In this document: positions 6,954-13,846 of the stretch, piece after piece
Layout: every line of letters starts with the position of its first letter
Numbering within the stretch: the stretch's first letter is position 1
Assembly (NCBI GenBank): GCA_017540065.1
Contig: JAFYBU010000035.1
Coordinates: 1-15,852 of the forward strand
DNA: 15,852 nt
Reading direction: 5' to 3'
Source of the DNA: Alphaproteobacteria bacterium
GTDB taxonomy: Bacteria > Pseudomonadota > Alphaproteobacteria > CAAHEQ01 > UBA3637
Notes under the pieces: generated by a model
What the model was told of the DNA's origin: nothing
Database searches by the model: none
What the model saw: the letters and a program-made list of their open reading frames with translations, nothing else
Program-made: the position numbers and the translations under genes

Positions 6954-6982
6954 CTTATACATCTACTTCGGAAAAAAATCAA
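6954..6982 (-). promoter_or_regulatory. Promoter for rnd-kdsD-lptC/A-lptB
   Basis: On the minus strand TTGATT (6982-6977) and TATAAG (6959-6954) are separated by 17 bases. Transcription would start near 6947, giving a leader of about 13 bases that holds the AAAAAAGGAG site of the exonuclease gene. It occupies the 55-base gap after the methyltransferase gene. Confidence 0.65.
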
Positions 6983-6989
6983 GTAAAAT

Positions 6990-7703
6990 TCAAATAACCT
7001 CTCCTCGGCGCAAAATTTTTTCGGCAGTTTTTGTCCGCAGATTTGTTTTTGAATGCATAATTAAAGGAGAATGTAAGACCAGAGGACCCTTTTTATTCAA
7101 AAAACCACGTAATAAAATGCGTTTTGAACATTCACCTTCTTTAGAAACGATGGGAAAAATTTCAATATTTCCTAATTTGGGCGATAGAATGGTTAAAATT
7201 TCAGGTAATGCTTCTGGGCAATGGATAAGACAAAAACTTCCCTTGGACCGTAAATGTTTCAAACAATAACTTAACCATTTTTTTAAATCAAAATCTTGGA
7301 CGTATGCCTTTTTTTGTTCGGGATTTTTGCGAACTTTTTCACTTGTTTTATAAAACGGAGGGTTTGAAACAACATGATGAAAAAGCTGACCTATTATGGG
7401 GTCTGTTGAAGAAAGTACATCTGATTGAAAAATATCTATTTTTTTCTTGTTTAATTGTGCATTTTCAAAAATTAAGTTACATAAATCTTTTTGTATTTCA
7501 ATGGCCGTGATTGGGGAAACAACCCGGTTTGCAATACACATAGCAATAACGCCGTTTCCAGCCCCTACATCCAATACAGATTCTCCTGATTTTGCAGGAA
7601 CAAGTGCAGACACTAAAACAGAATCAGAGGTTGCTCTTAATCCCTTTTGATGCTGTTTTAATAAAACTTTACCGCCCAAGAACTTATCTGTACTGAAATT
7701 CAT
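6990..7703 (-). CDS. TrmN6-like tRNA1(Val) adenine-37 N6-methyltransferase
   Basis: SAM-dependent methyltransferase of 237 residues, closest by pattern to TrmN6/YfiC, which methylates adenine 37 of tRNA-Val. The N-terminus FLGGKVLLKQHQKGLRATSD (8-27) matches the family's LGGrv.l.Q...G.R.g.D opening. SAM motif I is VLDVGAGNG (43-51), the acidic motif II is AIEIQ (67-71), and the catalytic N6-adenine motif is SNPPFYK (113-119). The C-terminal half is Lys-rich, as expected for RNA binding. The start ATG has no Shine-Dalgarno, but a good promoter whose +1 falls on the ATG precedes it, suggesting a leaderless message. It is divergent from asmA. A different RNA or protein target within this family cannot be excluded. 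Confidence 0.82.
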   Translation of the reverse strand: MNFSTDKFLGGKVLLKQHQKGLRATSDSVLVSALVPAKSGESVLDVGAGNGVIAMCIANRVVSPITAIEIQKDLCNLIFENAQLNKKKIDIFQSDVLSSTDPIIGQLFHHVVSNPPFYKTSEKVRKNPEQKKAYVQDFDLKKWLSYCLKHLRSKGSFCLIHCPEALPEILTILSPKLGNIEIFPIVSKEGECSKRILLRGFLNKKGPLVLHSPLIMHSKTNLRTKTAEKILRRGEVI

Positions 7704-7709
7704 GCAGAT

Positions 7710-7738
7710 ATTCTAACAAGAAAATAAAAAAACTTCAA
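7710..7738 (-). promoter_or_regulatory. Promoter for the TrmN6-like gene (leaderless)
   Basis: On the minus strand TTGAAG (7738-7733), a 17-base spacer and TAGAAT (7715-7710) are followed by six bases and then the ATG at 7703-7701. The usual start point therefore coincides with the A of the start codon. Confidence 0.65.
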
Positions 7739-7753
7739 GGGTAAAAAAAATCT

Positions 7754-7781
7754 TTGCAAAATAAAAAAAAATGGGTATACT
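7754..7781 (+). promoter_or_regulatory. Promoter for the asmA operon
   Basis: TTGCAA (7754-7759), a 16-base A-rich spacer and TATACT (7776-7781) precede AGGGGG (7793-7798) and the ATG at 7803. It stands back to back with the promoter of the TrmN6-like gene; the two -35 boxes are 15 bases apart, so a regulator bound between them could affect both. Confidence 0.65.
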
Positions 7782-7802
7782 GTGTTCCTAATAGGGGGAT
7801 AT

Positions 7803-10800
7803 ATGAAAAAAATTATATTCATTTTTTTCTTACTTTTAATTGTTGGAATTGCTTCAATAGCAGGATGGTTTGCGTATTCTTTTAACGGGGAAAACTATAA
7901 AAAACAGTTTATTGAAGAATTGGAAGGGTTAACAGGAAGGACAGTCAAAATTGACGGACCAGTTACTTTCAGTTGGACCCCTTTCCCAACGGTTGTCATT
8001 TCAGATTTATCCATATCAAATCAAAAAGAAAGTTCTAACCCCGAAATGTTTTCTGTTAAACAGATATACGTGGAAATCGGGTGGAAATCCTTATTAAAAA
8101 ATCCCCTGATAATTAAAAAAGTTGTATTGAAAAATCCCCACTTATTATTGGAACGTATTCGTTCTTATCAAACAAATTTTGACTTTCCTTCTTTGTTCAA
8201 AGGAGAACAAAATACAGGAGAAAGGAAGTTTTTTGGAAAAAGAAGTTTTTCCCTAACAGTAAATGAAATGAAGGTGGAAGATGGTGAATTTACTTATATT
8301 AATACGGTTGGTAAAGAAAACTTGACATTGAAGGGGGTAGAAGGTGTCGGAAAAATTGCCAGCCTGAATGGTCCCTTTTCTTTTTCCGGAAGCTTTTTAT
8401 TGAATGAAAATAGAGAAGGTCTAGATATCAATATTGGGAAAATTGAACCTTTCCAAGCTGTAGAAGTTACCATAAATTTTACGGATAAAGAATCAAGGAC
8501 CTATATTGATGGAATAGGAAGTGTTTTTTATGATTCCGAAAAACCAGATGAATGGTTTAAAATTGAAGGTGTTATAACCAGCAGAGATCTTTCTGTTTTT
8601 TGCAAGAAAATAGGACTTCAAAATTGGCCAAAAGAATCTGTTGTTGGAAGTTTCACGTTTAAAACAACACCATTTGGAAGTATATTGGACAGCTTGACCA
8701 TTCGTCAGGGTAAGGGGGAAAATGAAACAACCTTCTTTATGGGTATGCAAACGCCTAATAAGAATACAGAAAAGATCCCGACCTTAGTAGTAAAGAATTT
8801 TGATGTGGAAAAATGGTTTCCCTTGATTGATGAAATAATTGCTTCTAAAACTTTTAATCAGGTAAAAATGCCTTACTACATTCAACTTGAAGAAACCAAA
8901 TTTCATTCCGAAGTTTTGGGACAAATCCTTTTTGAAGGGGTTTTAGAAAATGGTATTTTGAATTTTTCAAATTTAACGGCTTCTTTCCCGCACAGTACTT
9001 CTTTCACTGGGAAAGGTTTCATTGACCCCCAGAAAAAGTTAATAGATACGGATGTTCAACTTTCCAGCGAAGAGTTTCGGCCTTTTGTAGAATGGTTTTT
9101 CCAAAAACAAATGCCTGATTTTTCACCGGATTTATTGAAAACCGTACAGTGGACCGGGCATATGAAGTTGCAATCGAATAATTTTGATTTTAAAGCAGAA
9201 ACTGCATCTTTGGATAATATTCAATTTTCTGGTAATTTGGGATTAAATAATTCTGTTTTGAATACTTCCATGGAAATTGAAAATTTAATATTGGACGATT
9301 ATTTAGAGCCCGCAAAAAGATTATTCGAAACCGTCGCTTCTTCCGAAATTACGGGAAATTTTGATATAAAAGCTCAAAATTTAAAAGTAAAAAAATATCT
9401 GTTTAATCAAATGAATACAAAGGGAAATTTGGCCCAAAATACACTTAATATAGAGGAAATCAGTGGTTCTGGATCAGATGGCTCTGTATTAAATGCTAAA
9501 TTTTCTTTAACGAACTTAAAAGGTGATGGGCAGAAAATAGGAAATTTGAATACAAATTTTTCAATTCCGAATTTTGTCCAAGTTTTAGGGATGTTTGATA
9601 TAGAAGATTCTTCTGTATTTGCTCTCAATCAAATAAAAAAATTAACGGGCGAGTTTAATTATGCAGGGTCGCAAAAGGAGGGTAATTTTAAACTGGATGT
9701 AACCTTTGATAAAGGAACATTGAAAGGGGAAGGAAAGGTTGAAAATTTCCCAAATGTTCGCTTCTCTGATACAAAATTATCAACAACCTTTGCGGAAGCA
9801 CGTAATTTCCTGTCCTTCTTTAAGGGGGGCGAAAATATTCTTCCAAATTTGACAGGTCCGTTTGAATTATCTTTGACGGGAAGCGGAAATAAGGAAAATC
9901 TTATTATAAAAGAATTTTCTTCCAAAACGAATAAACAAATTTTAAATGGTAACTTTGATTTGAACATAAAGGATCAAAATTTGAGAGCCGACATAACAAG
10001 CCCTGATTTGGATTTGAACCTGTTTTTACCTTCTATTCAAAAAATCAGTTTTTTGAATGAAAATACCTTTGCTATCAATGTTAAACCCAAGTGGCAAGCT
10101 GAATTGACATTAAAAGCTGATGCAGCATCATATGAAGGGGAAAAGTATACTCAAATGAACGGTAAACTTTCCTTGAAAGATATGGTCCTGAATATTCCGT
10201 CTTTTGAGGCTGTGGCAGAAAATAAAGAAAAGGCTTCTGTTCAAGGGAAAATTGTTTTTGGAACTCCAACCATAGTGGAAGGGAAAGTGGTAATTCCTCA
10301 AATACCTGTCAATAAAGACACTCTTCTTTTAAATTCTTTGTCTTTTGGAGAAGGGAAGGTGTCTGTAAATGGGGACTTTAAAGCATCCGGTAATTCGTGG
10401 AATGCTTTTGCCAGAAGTATACGAGCCCAAGGGCAATTTTCTTGGCAAAATGGTTTGGAAAAAGGAATAAACATAAAGGAACTTTCTTCCCTTGTAAAAA
10501 GAACGTTAAAACAAAAAGGGTTGGAGGAAGAAATAAATGCGCAGATAGATCATGCTTTAGCCAACGGAAAAAGTAATTTTTCGATTAAACCAACAAAGTT
10601 CAAAGTGGAACAAGCAACCCTTTCTTTTGAAGAATTAAAGGGGGAAACACCCGATGCGAATTTTTCGGCTGATAAGGGAACATATTCTTTGTTGACAAAA
10701 AAGCTGAATACAACATTATCAATCATCTTTAATAACTATCAAACTTTTCCTTCTTTTGATTTGCTGATAAAGAATAATTCTCTGGCACCACAAATTGATG

Positions 10801-11477
10801 CTTTCAAGAGCGCCTTAAAACAGGAAATAAGAATAGAAATTGATCAACAAAAACAAAAAGAAAGAAAGCAGGAAGAAGAAGAAGCAAAAAGAAAACAAGA
10901 CGATATATTGGAAGAAGCTCAAATGATACTGATTCAAACTGAAGGGAAAGTAGAAAATCTAAAAGACAGATTTGCTTTGAAGTCTTCGGAAGAGCTTCAG
11001 AAATTGTTAGAAGATGCTGAGGGTGTTTCTTCAGAAATTCGTCAACTGGCAATCCGTTCGGACTTGAATGGTGAACAATTGAACTTTTTAAGAGAAAAGG
11101 TGAAACTATTAAATATTTATCTGAGTAAATTGGATGCCTTTGAAGAAAGAGATAACACCTTAAGACAACGTGAAAGCGTCAAAAAGTTGCCTCCGTTAGT
11201 TAAGACACGTATCGAAGAAATTGTCCAAATTTATAAAGAAAATCCCCAATCAGCTCTTTTGGCCGGATTGGTTCAAAAAAGTAAGGATGAAGAGAAAAAA
11301 ATGAATCAAATGATTCAAAGTTTTTCAACAATTACTGATCTTGACGAAACAAGAAGAATCATAGAGGATATAAAAGCTTCTTTCACAAAAATTCAAAAGG
11401 CTTTGGATTATGCACGCCAATTCGATTCAGAAACGGGAATGATTTCATCTATTTCTGGTTCCATTGAGGAGATATAA
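7803..11477 (+). CDS. asmA: AsmA family protein with long C-terminal coiled coil
   Basis: Inner-membrane-anchored periplasmic protein of 1224 residues. AsmA-like proteins (AsmA, TamB, YhdP) are thought to form beta-groove bridges carrying phospholipids to the outer membrane. Residues 4-25 are a membrane anchor; the AsmA signature follows (LTGRTVKIDGPVTFSWTPFP, then VVISDLSISN). A long beta-rich middle is full of repeated motifs such as LTGSGNKENL. Residues about 893-1010 resemble an AsmA C-terminal region (LSSLVKRTLKQKG; LNTTLSIIFNN). From about 1013 the chain changes to a charged helical region, QQKQKERKQEEEEAKRKQDD and onward to residue 1224, which predicts coiled coil and is not part of classical AsmA. 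I chose ATG 7803 because AGGGGG lies just upstream; the ATG at 7782 lies inside the promoter region. Its TAA abuts the next ATG. Family sure, substrate unknown. Confidence 0.88.
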   Translation: MKKIIFIFFLLLIVGIASIAGWFAYSFNGENYKKQFIEELEGLTGRTVKIDGPVTFSWTPFPTVVISDLSISNQKESSNPEMFSVKQIYVEIGWKSLLKNPLIIKKVVLKNPHLLLERIRSYQTNFDFPSLFKGEQNTGERKFFGKRSFSLTVNEMKVEDGEFTYINTVGKENLTLKGVEGVGKIASLNGPFSFSGSFLLNENREGLDINIGKIEPFQAVEVTINFTDKESRTYIDGIGSVFYDSEKPDEWFKIEGVITSRDLSVFCKKIGLQNWPKESVVGSFTFKTTPFGSILDSLTIRQGKGENETTFFMGMQTPNKNTEKIPTLVVKNFDVEKWFPLIDEIIASKTFNQVKMPYYIQLEETKFHSEVLGQILFEGVLENGILNFSNLTASFPHSTSFTGKGFIDPQKKLIDTDVQLSSEEFRPFVEWFFQKQMPDFSPDLLKTVQWTGHMKLQSNNFDFKAETASLDNIQFSGNLGLNNSVLNTSMEIENLILDDYLEPAKRLFETVASSEITGNFDIKAQNLKVKKYLFNQMNTKGNLAQNTLNIEEISGSGSDGSVLNAKFSLTNLKGDGQKIGNLNTNFSIPNFVQVLGMFDIEDSSVFALNQIKKLTGEFNYAGSQKEGNFKLDVTFDKGTLKGEGKVENFPNVRFSDTKLSTTFAEARNFLSFFKGGENILPNLTGPFELSLTGSGNKENLIIKEFSSKTNKQILNGNFDLNIKDQNLRADITSPDLDLNLFLPSIQKISFLNENTFAINVKPKWQAELTLKADAASYEGEKYTQMNGKLSLKDMVLNIPSFEAVAENKEKASVQGKIVFGTPTIVEGKVVIPQIPVNKDTLLLNSLSFGEGKVSVNGDFKASGNSWNAFARSIRAQGQFSWQNGLEKGINIKELSSLVKRTLKQKGLEEEINAQIDHALANGKSNFSIKPTKFKVEQATLSFEELKGETPDANFSADKGTYSLLTKKLNTTLSIIFNNYQTFPSFDLLIKNNSLAPQIDAFKSALKQEIRIEIDQQKQKERKQEEEEAKRKQDDILEEAQMILIQTEGKVENLKDRFALKSSEELQKLLEDAEGVSSEIRQLAIRSDLNGEQLNFLREKVKLLNIYLSKLDAFEERDNTLRQRESVKKLPPLVKTRIEEIVQIYKENPQSALLAGLVQKSKDEEKKMNQMIQSFSTITDLDETRRIIEDIKASFTKIQKALDYARQFDSETGMISSISGSIEEI

Positions 11478-12524
11478 ATGAAATTAGATACGATAATCCA
11501 TGGTGATTGTTTGAAAGAATTGAAAAAAATTCCGGAAAAATCAGTAGATATGGTTTTCGCAGATCCTCCTTATTTTATGCAAACTTCTGGGACATTGAAT
11601 CGGTCTGACGGAACTAAATTTTCGGGAATAAAGGAATCCTGGGACAAATTTGATAATCTTCATGCATATGACGATTTTTGTCGTACATGGTTAGGTGAAT
11701 GCCGGCGTATATTGAAAAAAAATGGAACTATTTGGGTGATAGGAAGTTTCCAAAATATATACAGGCTGGGATATTTAATGCAAGAAATGGGATTTTGGAT
11801 TTTGAATGATGTTGTTTGGACAAAACCGAATGCCCCCCCTAATTTTACGGGAACACGTTTGCAAAACAGGCATGAAACGTTGTTGTGGTGTAGTCCTAAA
11901 AAAGGAGCACCTTACACCTTTAATTATCAAACTTTGAAAGCCTTAAACGCAGGGAAACAGGAAAACAGTGTTTGGAATATTGGTATTTGTATCGGACCGG
12001 AACGTTTGAAAGATTCTGAAGGACATAAACTTCATGCAACGCAAAAACCCGAAAAGCTTTTAACAAAAATTATTTTGGCTTCAACAAAACCTGGCGCTAT
12101 TGTGTTAGATCCTTTTATGGGAACGGGGACAACGGGAGCTGTTGCTAAATTATTGGGACGTCATTTTATTGGGATAGAAAAAGATGAAAAATATATTTCC
12201 CCGGCTTTAGAAAGAATTTCAAAAATCAAGCCTGTTCTGAATGAAATAACTCAACTTGAAAAAGATAAAAAAAAGCCCAAAGTTTTATTTTCAAAAATAA
12301 TAAAAGAAGGTATTTTGTCTGTTGGTGAATATTTATACACTCCGGATAAAAAGAAAGTAAAAATTTTACCAAATGGTCAATTAAAAAAAGGTCGTTTGGT
12401 TGGTTCTATCCATCAATTGGCAGCAATATTACAAAATAAAAGTGTTGCAAACGGATGGGATTATTGGAATATTAAAATAAAAAATGAATATAAAAGTATT
12501 GACATTTTAAGGAAAAAAAAGTAG
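11478..12524 (+). CDS. ccrM: CcrM-type DNA adenine methyltransferase with RAMA domain
   Basis: Beta-class DNA N6-adenine methyltransferase of 348 residues, very like CcrM, which methylates GANTC and marks chromosome replication in Alphaproteobacteria. Catalytic DPPY is at 29-32; VIGSFQNIYRLG (88-99) and ILNDVVWTKPNAPPNFTGTR (108-127) match CcrM; HATQKPEKL (186-194) and the SAM-binding DPFMGTGTTGAVAKLLGRHF (211-230) follow, giving the catalytic-before-SAM order of the beta class. The C-terminal part (about 272-345, GILSVGEYLYTP, KKGRLVGSIHQLAA, NGWDYW) matches the RAMA domain of CcrM. No restriction gene is adjacent, which supports an orphan regulatory enzyme. The ATG directly follows the asmA stop, with GAGGAG inside the end of asmA, so expression is tied to that operon. 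GANTC specificity is inferred. Confidence 0.93.
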   Translation: MKLDTIIHGDCLKELKKIPEKSVDMVFADPPYFMQTSGTLNRSDGTKFSGIKESWDKFDNLHAYDDFCRTWLGECRRILKKNGTIWVIGSFQNIYRLGYLMQEMGFWILNDVVWTKPNAPPNFTGTRLQNRHETLLWCSPKKGAPYTFNYQTLKALNAGKQENSVWNIGICIGPERLKDSEGHKLHATQKPEKLLTKIILASTKPGAIVLDPFMGTGTTGAVAKLLGRHFIGIEKDEKYISPALERISKIKPVLNEITQLEKDKKKPKVLFSKIIKEGILSVGEYLYTPDKKKVKILPNGQLKKGRLVGSIHQLAAILQNKSVANGWDYWNIKIKNEYKSIDILRKKK

Positions 12525-12551
12525 CTTCAAATTATTAAAGGAGAAAAGATC

Positions 12552-13202
12552 ATGAAAAAAACTTTACTTTCTTTTTGTATGACGGGTTTTTTGGCCGCTT
12601 GTACAATGACTACGAATGAAGAACCGATCCTTGTTTTTCCGGAAGAAGAATTCCAAGGAACAGTAGAAGTTGTTCCTCTTGAAAAGATTCAAACTCAACC
12701 GGATGAAGAACGTGAAAAATTACAAAGTTTTTCAGATGTTCCGACTTTTTCCGATAAGAAATTAAAATCTGGCTCTTATGTTGGGGGATTGGCTAAAGAA
12801 TTGCGTAAGGAATTAAGAAAAACCGGTGTCCAGGTAAAAGAGATTGATGGTCAGATAGATTTGGTTATTCCCGACAAAGTTGCTTTTGCTGGCAATCAAA
12901 CAAAGGTCCAAGATTCTTTTGAAAGTTCAATGTCTTCTATCGCAAAATTATTAGGTAAGTATGATGAAACGATGGTCCAAATTGTCGGTTATACGGATGA
13001 TGCAGCACCTGTTTTAGTCAATCAAGAAGCTTCTTTATATAAAGCCAATGTAATTGCTAATTCATTACGTTCTTATGGAATAGATCCTAAAAGAATTATT
13101 ACAGATGGGGCAGGGCCTGAAAATCCGATTGCCAATAATTCAACTGTAAACGGACGTGAACAAAATCGTCGTGTGGAAATGACTTTAATCAGTTTACAAT
13201 AG
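12552..13202 (+). CDS. OmpA-domain lipoprotein
   Basis: Predicted outer-membrane lipoprotein of 216 residues. Residues 1-16 are a signal peptide and LAAC (14-17) is a clean lipobox; Thr at +2 predicts sorting to the outer membrane. Residues about 22-75 are acidic and low-complexity, probably a flexible tether. Residues about 100-214 form an OmpA/Pal-type peptidoglycan-binding domain: VQIVGYTDD (142-150), NQEASLYKANVIANSLRSYG (157-176), and NGREQNRRVEMTL (200-212). Asp149 matches the diaminopimelate-binding aspartate, but the partner arginine is replaced by Lys164. AAAGGAG lies eight bases before the start. It follows the methyltransferase by 27 bases and precedes the cyclophilin by nine, so it is in the asmA operon. 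It is not clearly Pal: no tol genes are near. Confidence 0.88.
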   Translation: MKKTLLSFCMTGFLAACTMTTNEEPILVFPEEEFQGTVEVVPLEKIQTQPDEEREKLQSFSDVPTFSDKKLKSGSYVGGLAKELRKELRKTGVQVKEIDGQIDLVIPDKVAFAGNQTKVQDSFESSMSSIAKLLGKYDETMVQIVGYTDDAAPVLVNQEASLYKANVIANSLRSYGIDPKRIITDGAGPENPIANNSTVNGREQNRRVEMTLISLQ

Positions 13203-13211
13203 GGGGATTTT

Positions 13212-13736
13212 ATGAAAAAACTTTTCTTAATTGCTTTATCAACATTATTACTCTCAACGAAAGGATTCGCTATGGATAAGGAAAATACATTGTATCTAGA
13301 TTTAGATTACGGGCGTGTGGTTATTGAATTGGACCCGACGGTAGCACCAAAACATGTTGCACGCATTAAAGAATTGACCCGTCAGGGATTTTATGATGGA
13401 ATAAAATTCCATCGTGTTATTCCCGGCTTTATGGCTCAAACAGGTGATCCAACGGGAACTGGTATGGGTGGTTCCGGTAAAAAATTACCGGCAGAATTTA
13501 ATAAGACCCCACATGTGCGTGGGACTGTTTCCATGGCAAGAGCTCAAGATCCGAACTCCGCAGACAGCCAATTTTTTATTTGCTTTGATGATGCAACGTT
13601 TTTGGATGGTCAATACACAGCTTTTGGTCACGTGACAGAAGGTATGGAATATGTGGATATGATTAAAAAAGGTGAACCACCTGTCAATCCGGATATCATT
13701 GTTAAGATGCAAGTCGCAGCAGATGCAGAAAAATAA
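13212..13736 (+). CDS. ppiA: Exported cyclophilin-type peptidyl-prolyl isomerase
   Basis: Periplasmic prolyl isomerase of 174 residues, expected to help fold exported proteins. Residues 1-20 are a Sec signal peptide with cleavage probably after GFA (18-20). The cyclophilin core has FYDGIKFHRVIPGFMAQTGD (60-79, catalytic Arg68, and Gln76), GGSGKKLPAEF (86-96), GTVSMARAQDPNSADSQFFI (104-123) and FLDGQYTAFGHVTEGM (130-145). All active-site positions I can place are intact; the position equivalent to human Trp121 is Phe130, as in many bacterial members. AGGGGG lies just before the start, nine bases after the lipoprotein gene. It is the last gene of the asmA operon and is followed by an intrinsic terminator. 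The symbol refers to a periplasmic cyclophilin role; orthology to E. coli PpiA is not shown. Confidence 0.93.
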   Translation: MKKLFLIALSTLLLSTKGFAMDKENTLYLDLDYGRVVIELDPTVAPKHVARIKELTRQGFYDGIKFHRVIPGFMAQTGDPTGTGMGGSGKKLPAEFNKTPHVRGTVSMARAQDPNSADSQFFICFDDATFLDGQYTAFGHVTEGMEYVDMIKKGEPPVNPDIIVKMQVAADAEK

Positions 13737-13743
13737 AAAATAC

Positions 13744-13769
13744 CCCCGCTTGAAGGCGGGGATTTTTTT
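13744..13769 (+). terminator. Intrinsic terminator of the asmA operon
   Basis: CCCCGC (13744-13749) pairs with GCGGGG (13756-13761) around a TTGAAG loop, followed by A and seven T (13763-13769). It starts eight bases after the cyclophilin stop. The A-rich stretch before the stem would serve as a U-tract on the other strand, so it may work both ways. The bases GATTTTTT (13761-13768) can also pair with AAAAAATC (13776-13783). Confidence 0.92.
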
Positions 13770-13784
13770 GATATTAAAAAATCT

Positions 13785-13813
13785 TTGACTTTTTATGAAA
13801 AAAAAGGTATCCT
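13785..13813 (+). promoter_or_regulatory. Promoter for lysS
   Basis: TTGACT (13785-13790), a 17-base spacer and TATCCT (13808-13813) lie just after the terminator. Transcription would start near 13820, leaving a short leader with AAAGGA (13835-13840) before the lysS ATG. Confidence 0.65.
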
Positions 13814-13846
13814 ATTCAAAATCTTGTTTTGATGAAAGGATATACC

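Noticed and set aside
9659..9967. 102-codon minus-strand frame inside asmA
   Set aside because: Antisense shadow; composition mirrors asmA codons and no ribosome site or promoter is present.
10804..11052. 82-codon Leu/Phe-rich minus-strand frame opposite the asmA coiled coil
   Set aside because: The hydrophobic look is just the complement of AAA/GAA codons for Lys and Glu.
11478..12524. Restriction-modification system
   Set aside because: No endonuclease gene adjoins the methyltransferase, and its closest pattern is orphan CcrM with a RAMA domain.
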